This document shows positions 43,163-55,423 of a DNA stretch of 64,000 nucleotides, one piece after another; the stretch's first letter is position 1; each line of letters opens with the position of its first letter. This DNA is from Mytilus galloprovincialis (Eukaryota > Mollusca > Bivalvia > Mytilida > Mytilidae), in contig NC_134840.1 of the NCBI RefSeq assembly GCF_965363235.1, positions 91,710,416 through 91,774,415 on the forward strand, read 5' to 3'. A model generated the notes under the pieces. That model had not been told where the DNA came from and did no database searches. It saw only the letters and a list, made by a program, of their open reading frames with translations. Both the position numbers and the translations under genes were made by a program.

Positions 43163-45880
43163 TTGTTAAACCATAGTTCCAGATAAACAATACCATCTTC
43201 CTGCTATTGTGCAATAGTCAGAATAGTTATATTGGCTTGTGATTGGTCAGTTTGTGATGTCAGCAGACACAAAGAAGCCAATGAACAGAAAACTGTTTTG
43301 CATTTTTATCATACAAAATGTATTTGGGTTAAATTAGTCCTCTATTTATCATTTTGAGGTTAGCTCAATTGCTTTGTTTATAAATATTTTTCAGAATAAT
43401 AATTATTTACCAGAATTGTTATGTACTTGTTAAGGATTTAATTTCTTAACATGGCATTTAAAAAAAAAGACATTGTTAAACACTCTAACCATTTTAACTT
43501 TGTTTATCTGACTGTCTTGTTGATATTTATCCTACTGTCCTTATACTTATTTAAATTGGTACAGCAGTATATCAAATCTTTGCCAACAAGAGCATTCATA
43601 AATATCCCTTTCATGATCAAAATATTTTTTTTTGCTGCTTAAATTTTTTTCTCATATTTTGAAATGACTTATATAATTGTTGTATTCATAAATGCAGAAT
43701 GGATTGAACTTTAGTGATATTTAGCAGATTTTGCTTTTGAATAAGTATGTCATTGTTGGGAGATGTCAGAGTGATGAGTTTTTGTTCTTTAGATTTTCTT
43801 GTGCTAATTTTTAGACAAATCAAATTAAGTCTATTGATAGACCAACAACATGAATACTGTCTCATAATATTCTTAATCTGTTTCAATAATTGAAATCTTC
43901 TTATATCTATTTATGCCTTTATAATTCATAAATAAGAATTACTATTTTATTTAGAATTCTTTTCTCAAAACAAAATCTTGAACAATATTTTTGCACCTTC
44001 TCATTTTACAGATCTTTTCACAAAAATTGAAAATGTTAACATAAAATTAAAATGAGATTAAATATATATTTCATGACATCTTTTAAAGAAAAGAAAGCTA
44101 TACATTTTTACCAACAAATGGCAGTGATAATAGGTAGTTCACTCTTAAATTTTCATCTGTATAATTAATACAAAGGGATTGGAAACCAGTGAGTTTTAAT
44201 TGAACATCAGTATTTAAGATCACTTATTTAAGGAAATACCTTGTTTGTAATGTATTTTCCTGAAAAATAATATTGTGCTAATATTAAGTGCTGGGCCGTT
44301 TAAATTATTATTTGTGAACTTTTTCTGTTATTACATTATAAACAAGTGATACTTGTATTCTTTAAAATATGTTGACACAAAAAAGTTTGAAATTTAAAAA
44401 ACTTTTTATTCAAATAAGAATATGAGACATTTTTGTGTGTCCACACATGCATTATATATGTACCTATCTTTTTAGCATGTAATTTCAGATAAGACATTCG
44501 TATGATAACTTTCTCAACATAGAAATCACTTTTGTTTCAATGAAATACAGTAATTATTTACAGCTAATTTCCTAATGCTTGTAGAGTAAAACTTTGGTAG
44601 GTTTGCTTGCTCTGTTTTTATAAACCTTAATTCAAGCTTTGTAATTAACATTGACATCTTCAAACAATATATATAGGAATATTTTAACCTGTATATATTA
44701 TATTTGAATTAGATTGGATTAGGTTATCCCAATTACAATTGTACAATATACAAACAAAGCAAGCAAGCTAACCAAAATCTTACTTTACATTCTTAAGGAA
44801 ATTAACTGTAATATTTGAAATGAATCCAAAAGATTCCTTCATCTGACTTCATATAACAATAGTTGTTGTCAAGACATTCTTTGGTTTTTTTAACTATATT
44901 TCAACAAAAAACTTCATGGTCAATAGATTAACTAATCCAATAACTCAAATATTGAAAAATATTTAACTTGTGACAAAACATCACTGATTATTAACTCATG
45001 CACTATGTGCATTCCTGAATACTGTGTTGTTAGGTCACTTGATGAATAATTTTCTGCATTTCAAATCTTGGCTTAGATACATGTATTCTATAATTAATCA
45101 ATTTAAAGTATACTTAATGTGGATTATAAAATTTTGTGGGCTACTAAAATTGAACAAAGACAGAAATCTAGCAAAGCTGGACATCATGCACAGCTTAAAA
45201 ATATTACTTGACAATAGTGGTGTGAAATTATATGCATATTCTGAGCCCTTTGGGCAATAATATTACTGGTTCATTTTGTATTATCATATTAAAATGTAAT
45301 ATTTAATGACAACATTGTTATATTAAAGTTGAATAACCATAGAATTGTATTTTTAATGTCAATCTGCAAATATTTTATGCATATTCAGAAATATAACGAT
45401 AAATTCAATGATAACCACTTTCGTAAATGTGTATAACGAAGAAATCTGTTTGAAAAAGTTTGTTTTTATGAGAAAAAAATATCAGCAAGGAAAGTTTAAG
45501 TGTTCACACAAGCTGAATGACTAAAGAACTGGTACATTCTAGTACAAGAGTGAAAATTGTACTGCCATTCTGTAAATTCAGGGTCAGAAAAGACAATTTT
45601 TCATTGGGCTAGATTTTATTTTATGATCTGTTGACAAAAAGGTTTTCATTTATTTCAAAATAATGTTGCCATATGCAGTTATTAATCAGGAAGCATTCTT
45701 GCTAAATTCATTCTTCCCATGGACGATTCCAGAAAGCTAATGCCCCTGAGGGACATTTACATTGATAATTTAGTCTACCATGATTGAAACTAAAAATGAA
45801 TATTCTCAATATTAACCATGACATATAAAATTTGAGTTAATCTAAGTCTATCTCTACTTTACAAAGTATTCTAATATGAC
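43163..45880. other. Intergenic or DCUN1D 3' region, no gene seen
   Basis: AT-rich. The ORF at 45024-45260 has no recognisable motifs. The stretch could hold a longer DCUN1D 3' UTR if the AATAAA at 43157 is bypassed. Confidence 0.5.
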
Positions 45881-46204
45881 ATTCTTCTTTAGCTTTGGGT
45901 ACAAAGCCATGTTCTAATTCGAATAGAACATGGGCTGCACATGATTGACGTCACAATTGAAATTGCAACGTCAGATGACTTTTGAACAACGCCAGAGATC
46001 AAAATGGACATTTTTGTTGGTGTTGCTTGCTAGGAAATTAAATTAAAACATTCTAAAAGTAATTTTAAATGTTTCTGTTCTTTTTTTATTGATAAACTGT
46101 TGATTTTTCTATGACTTTTTTGTTTAGCAAATCAAAATGGCGACATTTCGAGCGTCTACTATTGGTCCGCTTCGAAGTACAAAAGTTCAAAATATTCCTA
46201 TTAG

Positions 46205-46375
46205 AATTGAAATAATTCTATCATGCCATGCTCTATGCGCATTTTAACATGGGTAGGCATTATATTTGTAAACATTTAATACCTCCCTTACGCTCGGTTT
46301 TAAGATATTAACAAATATAACGCCTACCCATGTTAAAAAGAGCATAGAGCATGGCATGAAAGAATTATTACTTAA
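46205..46375. repeat. Foldback MITE with ~65-bp arms
   Basis: Arms with CATGCCATGCTCTATG and AACATGGGTAGGC(A/G)TTATAT pair across a loop near 46270-46310. AACATGGGTAGGCATTATAT also occurs near 1560, so the family is dispersed. Confidence 0.7.
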
Positions 46376-46416
46376 ATGAAAGTATGTCTATATACAATGT
46401 ATTGTCAAATTTCAGT

Positions 46417-46605
46417 TACTGTAAATTCAGAAGATTTTTAGATGTTTTTATGATTGTGAAATTACAACGGAAAATTTTTGCAATAATACAAACTAGCATT
46501 TATTTTTATGCAATATTTTCTGAAATCGCAACAATTAATCTTACATTTTTGTCAATTGTTCATATTTTGCAATAAATACAAGTAAAAATTTCTGAATTTA
46601 CAGTA
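46417..46605. mobile_element. MITE, TACTGTAAATTCAG ends, copy 1
   Basis: Begins TACTGTAAATTCAGAA and ends TTCTGAATTTACAGTA, with internal TTTGCAATAATAC and TTTTTATGCAAT. A second copy lies at 49014-49223. Confidence 0.7.
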
Positions 46606-46910
46606 TGATTGTATTCTTTGCCTAAACTAGAGTCAACAAATTTAATAATATGGTCACTACTCGCCCTGTAAATTCTACCTACATAATTTTTCCCACCTTA
46701 AGAAAATCTTAGTGGTATAATATGCTGGTGCTGCACTTGTTTGCAGCTGCTGTTATTTATAAAATATAAACAAATACATAATGTCAGCTTTGCTTATTAC
46801 ATATAGAACTAATGCTTCTACATATTCAAGTTTTTATTAATTGATGATTTTTTTTTTTGTAACAATGAAGAAAGGAGGAGGGATAGTTGATACCTTATTT
46901 GGCCAAAATA

Positions 46911-48171
46911 TTACAGTGACTTGACTGTAAGTGTTGCTATCCACCAATTGCAATTCATTCAAAATTTTGACCAAATTGCAATTTGTTTTATTAAACCAAA
47001 TTGTTCAACTGGTCAGAAATTTGAACCAACTGCTGTAGAAAACCACAGTCAAGTCGTGAATGTGCAAGGTGATAAAATAAAACATACTTACAATCCTATA
47101 AGACTTTAACTCCACTTTATTGATGGTATTACTAAATCAGTATATCAATCTGTATAGTTATATTATAGCCATTACCATACTAAAGGTGAACTGTTTTATT
47201 TTTATGCCCCACCTACGATAGTAGAGGGGCATTATGTTTTCTGGTCTGTGCATCCGTCCGTCCTTCTGTCCGTTCGTTCGTCTGTCCGTCTGTCCGTTCG
47301 TTCGTCCGTCTGTCTGTCCCGCTTCAGGTTAAAGTTTTTGGTCAAGGTAGTTTTTGATGAAGTTTAAGTCCAATCGACTTCAAACTTAGTACACATGTCC
47401 CCTATGATATGATCTTTCTAATTTTAATGCCAAATTAGAGTTTTTACCCCAATTTCACGGTCCACTGAACATGGAAAATGATAGTGCGAGTGGGGCATTT
47501 GTGTACTGAGGACACATTCTTGTTAATTGCTATAAAAATGTCCAAACTAAGCTTTTATATAGTTTTTCTTTCGAAAAGTATTCTATATTCATAAGAATCA
47601 CACATTATGTGAATAAAAACATTTCATATTCAGTAAAATATTTGTGAAATTGCAATATGTTTGTAGGAAGGGGAGATAATCTTTTTTGGTTTCAAAAAAT
47701 CTTTTTTCAAAAGAATAATATTTTAGGTTATCTCCCCAAGGAAACTTATCAATAGCATATTGTTATTTCACACGTATTTTACTGAATATATGATGTATTA
47801 TTTTAAATGATATATGATTCTTATAAATATAAAATCCTTTTCGAAAGAAAACTATATAAAAGCTTAGTTTGGACATTTGTATTGCAATTCAAAATAAAAC
47901 ATTTTACCTTTAGTATGGTAATGGCTGTAATATAACTATACAGATTGATAGACAAATTTAGTAATAACATCATTAAAGTGGAGTTAAAGTCTTATAGGAT
48001 TGTAAGTATATTTTATTTTATCACCTTGCACTTTCACATTTTGACTGAACAATTTGTTCAATATTCTGACCAGTTGAACAATTTGATTTTATAAAACAAA
48101 TTGCAATTTGGTCAAAATTTTGAATGAGTTGCAATTGGTGGATAGCAACACTAACAGTCAAGTCACTGTAG
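46911..48171. mobile_element. 1.26-kb palindromic mariner-type foldback element
   Basis: TA-flanked ends CAGTGACTTGACTGT with GTTGCTATCCACCAATTGCA just inside on both arms. The arms stay complementary almost to a centre near 47705 (GGGAGATAATC / GGTTATCTCCC). The left arm is interrupted by a 325-bp element at 47202-47527. No transposase frame. Confidence 0.8.
47202..47527 (+). mobile_element. Hairpin plus CCGT/CGTT-microsatellite element nested in the palindrome
   Basis: Opens with a TGCCCCACCTACGATAGTAG-AGGGGCA hairpin, then a CCGT/CGTT microsatellite (47250-47320). Closes with GTGGGGCATTTGTGTACTGA and GGACACATTCTTGTT. The right arm of the palindrome lacks it, which defines its borders to within a few bases. 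Confidence 0.75.
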
Positions 48172-48527
48172 TACCTACTTAAAAGTTGTTATACATGTTA
48201 TAGAATTTGTCTCAACTGATTAAAATATTTAAAATGAGTTATTGAGGCAAAAAAAACGTTACGACAATTTGACACTACTGGTAAAATAGGTTTTCCTTGT
48301 TTTACAAAATTGGGTTATATTTTGAATTAGAAACATGTGGACTCAAAAACAACTTTGTATTTGGAGAGATTATATAAATAGCTATAATAAAGCTTCTATG
48401 ATGTTTCTTGTCTGCACATCATGATAATGTAATATTGATTGAAAACTGCAAAATTCATCAGTTTTCTATGTTTCTTGAAATAGACAAATATTTTTTTTGA
48501 CAGACAAAGTTGCATAAGAAGCAACTT

Positions 48528-48879
48528 ATAGACCCTTTTCATACTGCCGACTTTTGACTCTTTCAACAGGTTACCTTTTCTGTGGTAGGACATTCTGGTA
48601 TTCGGTCAAGCAAGAGCAAATTAACTAAGTATATTCAAAATTTTAATCAGTTCCATTTTGAGGGAAAATAAACTAATAAATGCTTTTGATAAATGAATAA
48701 ATCCTTGGAAAACAGTACCCTCCCCCCTCAAATTGAACAGTTATTACAATTGTTGATTTTACTTCTTTTGGTTGCTTGTAATTGCCCGAGAACCAGGATG
48801 TTAAACCAAAAAGTTGGTAACCTGTTGAAAATTTTTAGGACCTGGAGTCAAAAGTCAGTAATATGAAAATGGACTATTT
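48528..48879. mobile_element. ~350-bp MITE
   Basis: Inverted ends (ATAGACCCTTTTCATACTGC and ATAGTCCATTTTCATATTAC) followed on each side by GACTTTTGACTC and CAACAGGTTACC. No coding capacity. Confidence 0.7.
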
Positions 48880-49013
48880 ACAGAAATTTTCCAGTAAAGA
48901 ATTAACTGAAAGCAAATGCATTGAAGGCAAAATATATGTTTAAAATAGGAAGCTTCTGAGGACAGTTTTAAAACCAGTTTGTTATGCCTTTATACATGAG
49001 GTGACTAAATGTT

Positions 49014-49223
49014 TACTGTAAATTCAGAAATTAATGCAAGGTTTTTATTATTGCGAAAAATGCAACAGAGTTGAAAACGCAATAATTTAAACTCACATTT
49101 TGAAATATTTTATATGAATAAAACAGGTTTTTTCTCAAAATCATAAAAATTAAAATCACATTTAAGTCTAAAATGACAAAATTGCAATAATAAATGCCTG
49201 CAATAATTTCTGTATTTACAGTA
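49014..49223. mobile_element. MITE, TACTGTAAATTCAG ends, copy 2
   Basis: Begins TACTGTAAATTCAGAAATTA and ends ATTTCTGTATTTACAGTA; same family as 46417-46605, with similar internal GCAATAAT motifs. Confidence 0.7.
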
Positions 49224-50830
49224 TTCTTATTCTTGAACTTTTGATTTGCTATTGTTATATCTACATATTACCATTTTACACCAACAATTTCAGTTGTATG
49301 AATAGAAATATTTATATCACTACTTATTGAAAAGTAAAAGTAGAAATTGAAAACTTGAAATTGTTGATTTTTTTTCTCTTGATAGCACTCCTAGCTCAAT
49401 TTTAGTCCCCATTTGTCATAGTTGGGGGGGGGGGGGGATTATAGGTTTGCTACCTGTCCATCAAGTTTTGTAAGCACTCAACCCTCCCCTTATCTGGGAA
49501 AATTGAGTTACAGCACAACTAAAAATAGTTTGTGAAAGCCTCGAATCACCAGTTTGCCATGAGTCACTACCTATAAAAAACAACAAGCAAATAGAAAACA
49601 ATTTCTGAAAGCTAGTTCAGACCCAATTTAAAATATAAAATACCAATATAAAGTATACATACAAAGGATGTGTCGAATCAGCTGATTGGATCTTTGTTCT
49701 ATTGTCATAGCATAAGTTGCAAATCTAGTTTTTGTTTTGTTCTAGTTGAGTGATGTTTGCCGAGGTTGTGGCCCAAGCAATGGAAGGACATAGAAAATAT
49801 GCTTAACAACCTTGCTTGTGTTTTCACTACATACAGTAGAAAAACTGAAGAGCTCAAAAATTGAAATCCCCCTTCTCCCCATTAGCCTGTGTAATGCTTT
49901 TGGAAACCCTAAATCAACCTGAAAAAGCAAAATAATAGATTGCCTCATGTAATTGATATTCTTTGAATTATATACCGACATCCTCTGAAGTTGTTTAGGA
50001 GGATTTGCTAAAAAAAATTCATTTTAATCTTAAAATCACCAAAACAGTCTATGAAACCATGGTGATTCTGCAATTGATTTTTCTGCAACACTATAACCAG
50101 GATGGAAGACCTAGTGATGCTAATGCAGTGTCTGCATAAAATATTTCTTTAAAGCTTTATATTTCAAAAGATAGAAAACTTGGACACTTCATAACTTTTA
50201 TACTGGTGCCTCAATTTGCAGTCAATTTTAGGTCTGCTGTATGTACTATGTCTTTGACCTCATTTTCATGGTTGAGTGGCTCTAAAGAATCTAGATAGAT
50301 TTTTCATTACATAAATTTCTCACTTATAAGTAATAGGATAACCAAATTTCCATAGATGATCCTTGCTAGGGCTGCATATTTGTCAGACTATTTCTGTGCC
50401 CTTGACTTTATTGATTCATGATTAAGGTTTGGTTTTCATGGTATTGGTCAGGTCTATATCTCAGATACTTTTAGCAATAGGTCAACTAATTATTTGGTGT
50501 ATGGAAGGATTGTAAGGTATTCATGTCCTTGCAGATTTCATCTGACTGACCTTCTTTTCATGGTACATTGTTCATCGTTAATTTTTCATTGTCCCTTTCT
50601 CAGACTCTGTATGCAGTAGGTCAATTATATACTACCAATGGAATTATAAGGTGTACATGTTCATAAGGCAAGGTTTATTTAACCTCATTGTTTGTGGTTC
50701 ATTGGTTAATGTTTAATTTATATGGTTTGGTCTTTCTCATACTATTAAAGTTAAAATGTTATTGAGGTTTATTTTGCTATCAGGTAAAAGTGAAAAAAAT
50801 ATCCCCTTTAGTGATACTCTGCACAATTTA
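49224..50830. other. Intergenic, no gene seen
   Basis: Contains a poly-G tract at about 49424-49438 and no conserved coding segment. Confidence 0.5.
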
Positions 50831-50837
50831 TCAATCA

Positions 50838-51505
50838 ATGGCGTAGCTGGGTCATTTTTACGTGTACGCCTGAACCTTGGCGAGGAATATGAGGGTAGCC
50901 AACCGCTCAATGTTAAAGCACCTGCTGGTAGTGTAATTGAGAAATAACAAAATATAAGCCCAAACTGCAACCACTTATTAATTGCAGAAAGAAATACATT
51001 TTGTCCTTAAAATGCGGGGAAATTAAAGATATAATTGCATTATTATATTGCTCTGAATTATGAATACTCTTTTGATCATAAACAGTTTCTGTCCAACTTT
51101 CGTAAAAGTTCACGGAGAGTCATTCAAAAGACTTTATCCACATTCGGAACTTTAATATTGACGCCGCTTTGTCTCGCTTTTGGGACATAAATCACAGGCT
51201 TGACAAAAATACAAACAGCATATCGAATCTGAGCAGATAGTGAATTGCTTTAAATATAAGAAAAGTATGTAGAATTCATAGCAGATTTAAGACTTTTACA
51301 AAAGATTCGAACAAATATATTAAATGATCTATTTGAGTAAATTTAGTCCCTTTTTATTCAAAATTACAATCCATTGAAAAAAGAAGCACAAGGCTGATGT
51401 GCTTTTGACCAATTTTTCTTATTCTATGTCGATTATTTATTTGTTTTATTTTCAAAATTCAAGTGTACGCCCGGGCGTTTTGACGTAAACGTAGCTACGC
51501 GCATG
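50838..51505. mobile_element. Possible TIR element with CGTAGCT ends
   Basis: The left end GGCGTAGCTGGGTC...GTGTACGCC and the right end, read inward GCGCGTAGCTACG...GGGCGTACACTTG, share CGTAGCT and GTACRC motifs in inverse order. A GC-rich edge stands in an AT-rich context. Borders and duplication are not resolved. Confidence 0.4.
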
Positions 51506-52149
51506 TCAATATTGATGCAAAGGGTTCAATTTTACTCCCGCAGAAAAAGTTCATTTATTGAAATTGTCAGAATTACTATCCTTAAAAGCATCCACTTAGA
51601 TAGTACTAAAAGTGATAGGTGAACAATATTTGAGGCATGGCATGATTGATCGAAAGGTGTGTATGTCCTTGTGACCTTGAATTATTTTAATTTTTCCTTG
51701 TTGGATGTGAAGCTTTCAAGCTTAGGTCAGTTTCTCATTCACAGGCCAGTTGGATGAATAAGCTTTGAACATAGAAATGTCTCCCCTGTACATTGTTTTG
51801 ATAGTAAAATGCAAATCATTGAAATTAAACTTGTTATACAGTGTACAATGTACTTGAAAATGAAAACTATGCAAAAAAGTTTATACACCATTACTGAAGG
51901 TGTAGGTAAAATCATCTCTATGGAAATGAGATATACCAAATATCATTATTCCCCTAAAGCTAACCTAGTCATAAACATGCAATCTACAATTTCAAAGTTA
52001 ATCAACCATGACTGAAGGGCCTTCCAGGCTGGCTTGGAGACATGATCTGCACAGAAATAAAATGTGCTAATGCTAATACAACTGCACACCATATATTTAT
52101 TATTGACCTGTCACCTACCACTAGTATTTCCACTGACCTAATCACAAAC

Positions 52150-52610
52150 TGATACCTGTAAGCAAAATTTTCTGAGGGGATGGGATCAATAAATCTCCAA
52201 TGAAATTAGATATGCAAATATCTTTGACCTTCCGCTAGTAAGTAAGTAAATGTTTTAGAGTTAATAGACCATGAATGAGGGAATGCAGATAAATTATGTA
52301 CTTGGAAATGAAATTTGCCAAAACTAATAACTGACCTAATAAGTTGGCACAACTTTTAGGAATTTTTTATCCTCAATGCTCTTCAACTTTGTATTTATTT
52401 GGCTTTTTAACTATTTAGGTCTGAGCGTCACTGGTGAGTCTTGTGTGGGCGAAACGCGCGTCTGGCGTATAAAATTATAATCCTGGTACTTTTGATAACT
52501 ACTTATCACTGACTAATACATGTAAGCAAAATTTTCTGAGGGGATGGGATTAATTAATCTCCAATGAAATTAGATATGCAAATATCATTGACCTTCCACT
52601 AGTGGTTCCC
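52150..52610. repeat. ~85-bp direct repeat flanking a dispersed repeat
   Basis: Copies at 52162-52243 and 52524-52605 share GCAAAATTTTCTGAGGGGAT and CTCCAATGAAATTAGATATG. Between them, 52335-52500 is a dispersed repeat (GAGCGTCACTGGTGAGTCTT, GCGAAACGCGCGTCTGGCG) that recurs inverted at 56090-56235. Confidence 0.65.
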
Positions 52611-52639
52611 CTTAAACCCTAAAAACAAACTTATACCTT

Positions 52640-55170
52640 ACTGACGCCACCAACAGCACTCATTTTGAAGCTGGATAAAAATTATTGGTGGTTGATATCT
52701 TAATAACAATTGAACTGGCAAGGAATGAGACTTTTGTCAAAATGAAAGCTACTAAGTTTCATGGACTTTTTTTAGGAAAGGCGGACAAAGAAATCAAGGT
52801 TCTGTTTCATGTACATATGAACTGTTGATTCATAATTTATCTTGGATTTCAATTTTCATAGGTTTTGTGGGTACAGGTGAATCCACAGTACATATAATCA
52901 ACAATTTCAATAAGAACAAATTTATAGCCACCGAAAGAAGAATCCCTGAAGCACAACTATTCTGAAGAAGTCATATAAATTTTGTAGCCATGAAATAAAA
53001 TAAAATTCTAGGTTTGGTCTGTTTTATTATAATAAACATAATACTCAAAATGAATATGATTTTAAATATTGCTATATAATTGTATGTTAATACACAGTGC
53101 TGTGCTTGCTATGCATAGATTTTCGTTAAACAATAATATCAACAAAACGTCATATAAACAAATATATTCTAATTTTCTACCATACTATAACGCTGATAGC
53201 TAGAAAGCTAACTTTGTGTCTTGTTTTGCCGATTATGCTACTTCTATATGTTTTTTTTGGGAACTAAATAAATTACAAAACATCACAGATGTACAAATAT
53301 TCCTATATATTATTTTGTCATTTTTAATTTTCTATCTTATTTGTAATGCTGATGACTAAAAAGCTAATTTATGCCAATTATGCTGCTGTTAAAGGCTACT
53401 GTCTTTCTTTCAGATTTATACGGACACAGCACATCAAAGCTATACAAATGAAGAAAAGCTTTAAATTATAATATCAACAAAACTTATAGACTGAAGACAT
53501 ATACTATAACATTGTGATTTCTTTTAAAAGTAAAACAAACCCTGTTAAAATAACAATTTATTCTCTGATGATTATGAGCATTTTATGGATAAAATAGAAA
53601 GTAAAGTTAAATATAAGAAGTATGTCAGTCAAAATCATTTTTTTAATTCAATGTTTACTTTGATAATTATGATCATGATAATTTTTACAACCTTTTTAAA
53701 CAAATTATTTTGTGTCAACTTTCATTCTGAGCATATATCACATGGTTGTTTAATAAATCTAAGTGCCACTCTTTTCTAAGAACAGCTATTTGGTAAAACA
53801 TTTGACCAATTTGCAATTTTGGCTTGTTTTGGTATGTGACGTTTTTTAAACTTTTAAGTTGCAATTTTAAAATTGTAACAACACCTAAATGAAGAAACAA
53901 AAAATAAATAAAATAACATCACTAGAAAAACAAGCCAAAAAACATAAACATAACAAAAATAAAATGTATAATTCAATTTCAATCTTTTCATTTTAGGTGA
54001 AATCAATTTATTCAACCCACGATTCTTGTGAATTTGTAGATATTATTTTGTGTGCTTTTGAGTGAAATATGAAAACATGAATACAAAATATGAGTATTAG
54101 CAAATAACTTTACAACAATGTAAATGTATATATCAATCATGTATAAATATATATCAAAATATTAAATAAGCAAAAATTATATAGTCAAACAGCTATTCAT
54201 ACCATGAAACAAAATTATTTCAGTAGGTCTCCACCTAATTTTACTTTACCAGTATTTTTAATTCTTAAACCAAGTTTGGATTTCTTTCTTAAAATAATTA
54301 AATAGTTAGTTGTAGAATCATTGACTAGTTAGTAAGACTCAACATTTTTTTTTTGGAGATATACTAGCTAATAGAAAAAAAAGAAAAAGTGTCCATGTAT
54401 AATTGAACATCAAGCACAAAGTTGCTGTCAGAAGTGGGAGTAAAATATAGTAAATATGGCAATCAAAGTAGTATCCTATTTCACAATTGCACAATTCGTA
54501 AAGAATGAATTCTCAGTGATTATTAACATTGATGTACTTAATTATTATATGACTTTTGTGATATGAGAGAATTTATAAGACCCATTTCAAATCTTGAACC
54601 ACTCATTGTAGAAATATATATGTTATACAACATATTTGTAGATAAACAATTTTTGAGCATTTTAATTGAAAGAAATATATTTTAATTTTGAATACAAATC
54701 CATCACAATATCCTCATTTACTTTTTTTTAGCCTGATTCTTCTTTTTTATTGTACAAGGGAGGTAATTCATTATACAACATTTGTAAATTAGCACTTTTT
54801 GTGTCAAGAACATCACACATACAAAGATCATAATTCTCATTATTGAAAAAAAATCCAAAAAAATCTCTATTCTAATAAATGAACAATTTCAGTTATAAAA
54901 TTGAATGGAGTGTATGTACCCTGATTTTCTTAAAACCCTGCAAAAAATTAAGTACATAACTGAAAGCTTTGAAAGACAAAAAATCAAAATGGCTATGACT
55001 CAATATGCTAGTATTCCAATAATATATATTTCAAAGAATTGCTATTCATTTGATCATAGTAAGTTACAAAATCAGATCTATCATTTTATGAATCTGAAGT
55101 ATTAAAAGTTTGCAATTTCAGATCTTTTATTTCATATCTCAGGTTTCAAAGTCATCTTTCAGAAGTATAA
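52640..55170. other. Intergenic and downstream of the filamin-repeat gene, no gene seen
   Basis: AT-rich, without conserved coding segments. A candidate poly(A) signal for the filamin-repeat gene (TTTATT on the plus strand, AATAAA on the minus) lies at 55126-55131. Confidence 0.5.
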
Positions 55171-55175
55171 ATAAA

Positions 55176-55423
55176 TTATAATTTTTCTCTCCATTCGTCA
55201 TAAGATCTTGGTGTAGGTTGGCGCCCTGCCGACATTGATGATCTCATAACTTCCTCTAGTTCAGCCATAGTGTCTACGATATGTACAAGGAATGGACTGC
55301 CAGGGACATCCACACTTGACCATTTAACACTGATATGATAGTCACCGATTTCTGTTGGATAGTACTGACACAAGATTGTTCTGTCTCTTTGGCTGTCTCG
55401 CTTCATTTCTACCCTGAAGCTTC
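55176..55423 (-). CDS. Filamin-repeat gene last exon, end of repeat 5 and C-terminal tail
   Basis: Codes SFRVEMKRDSQRDRTILC through VDVPGSPFLVHIVDT, then a tail ending DEWREKL and TAA. Vertebrate filamins end with a dimerisation repeat; here the tail is not an Ig repeat, so classical filamin dimerisation is not expected. Confidence 0.85.

Noticed and set aside
45024..45260. 78-codon plus-strand ORF
   Set aside because: AT-rich, with no recognisable motif, splice context or repeat match; expected by chance.
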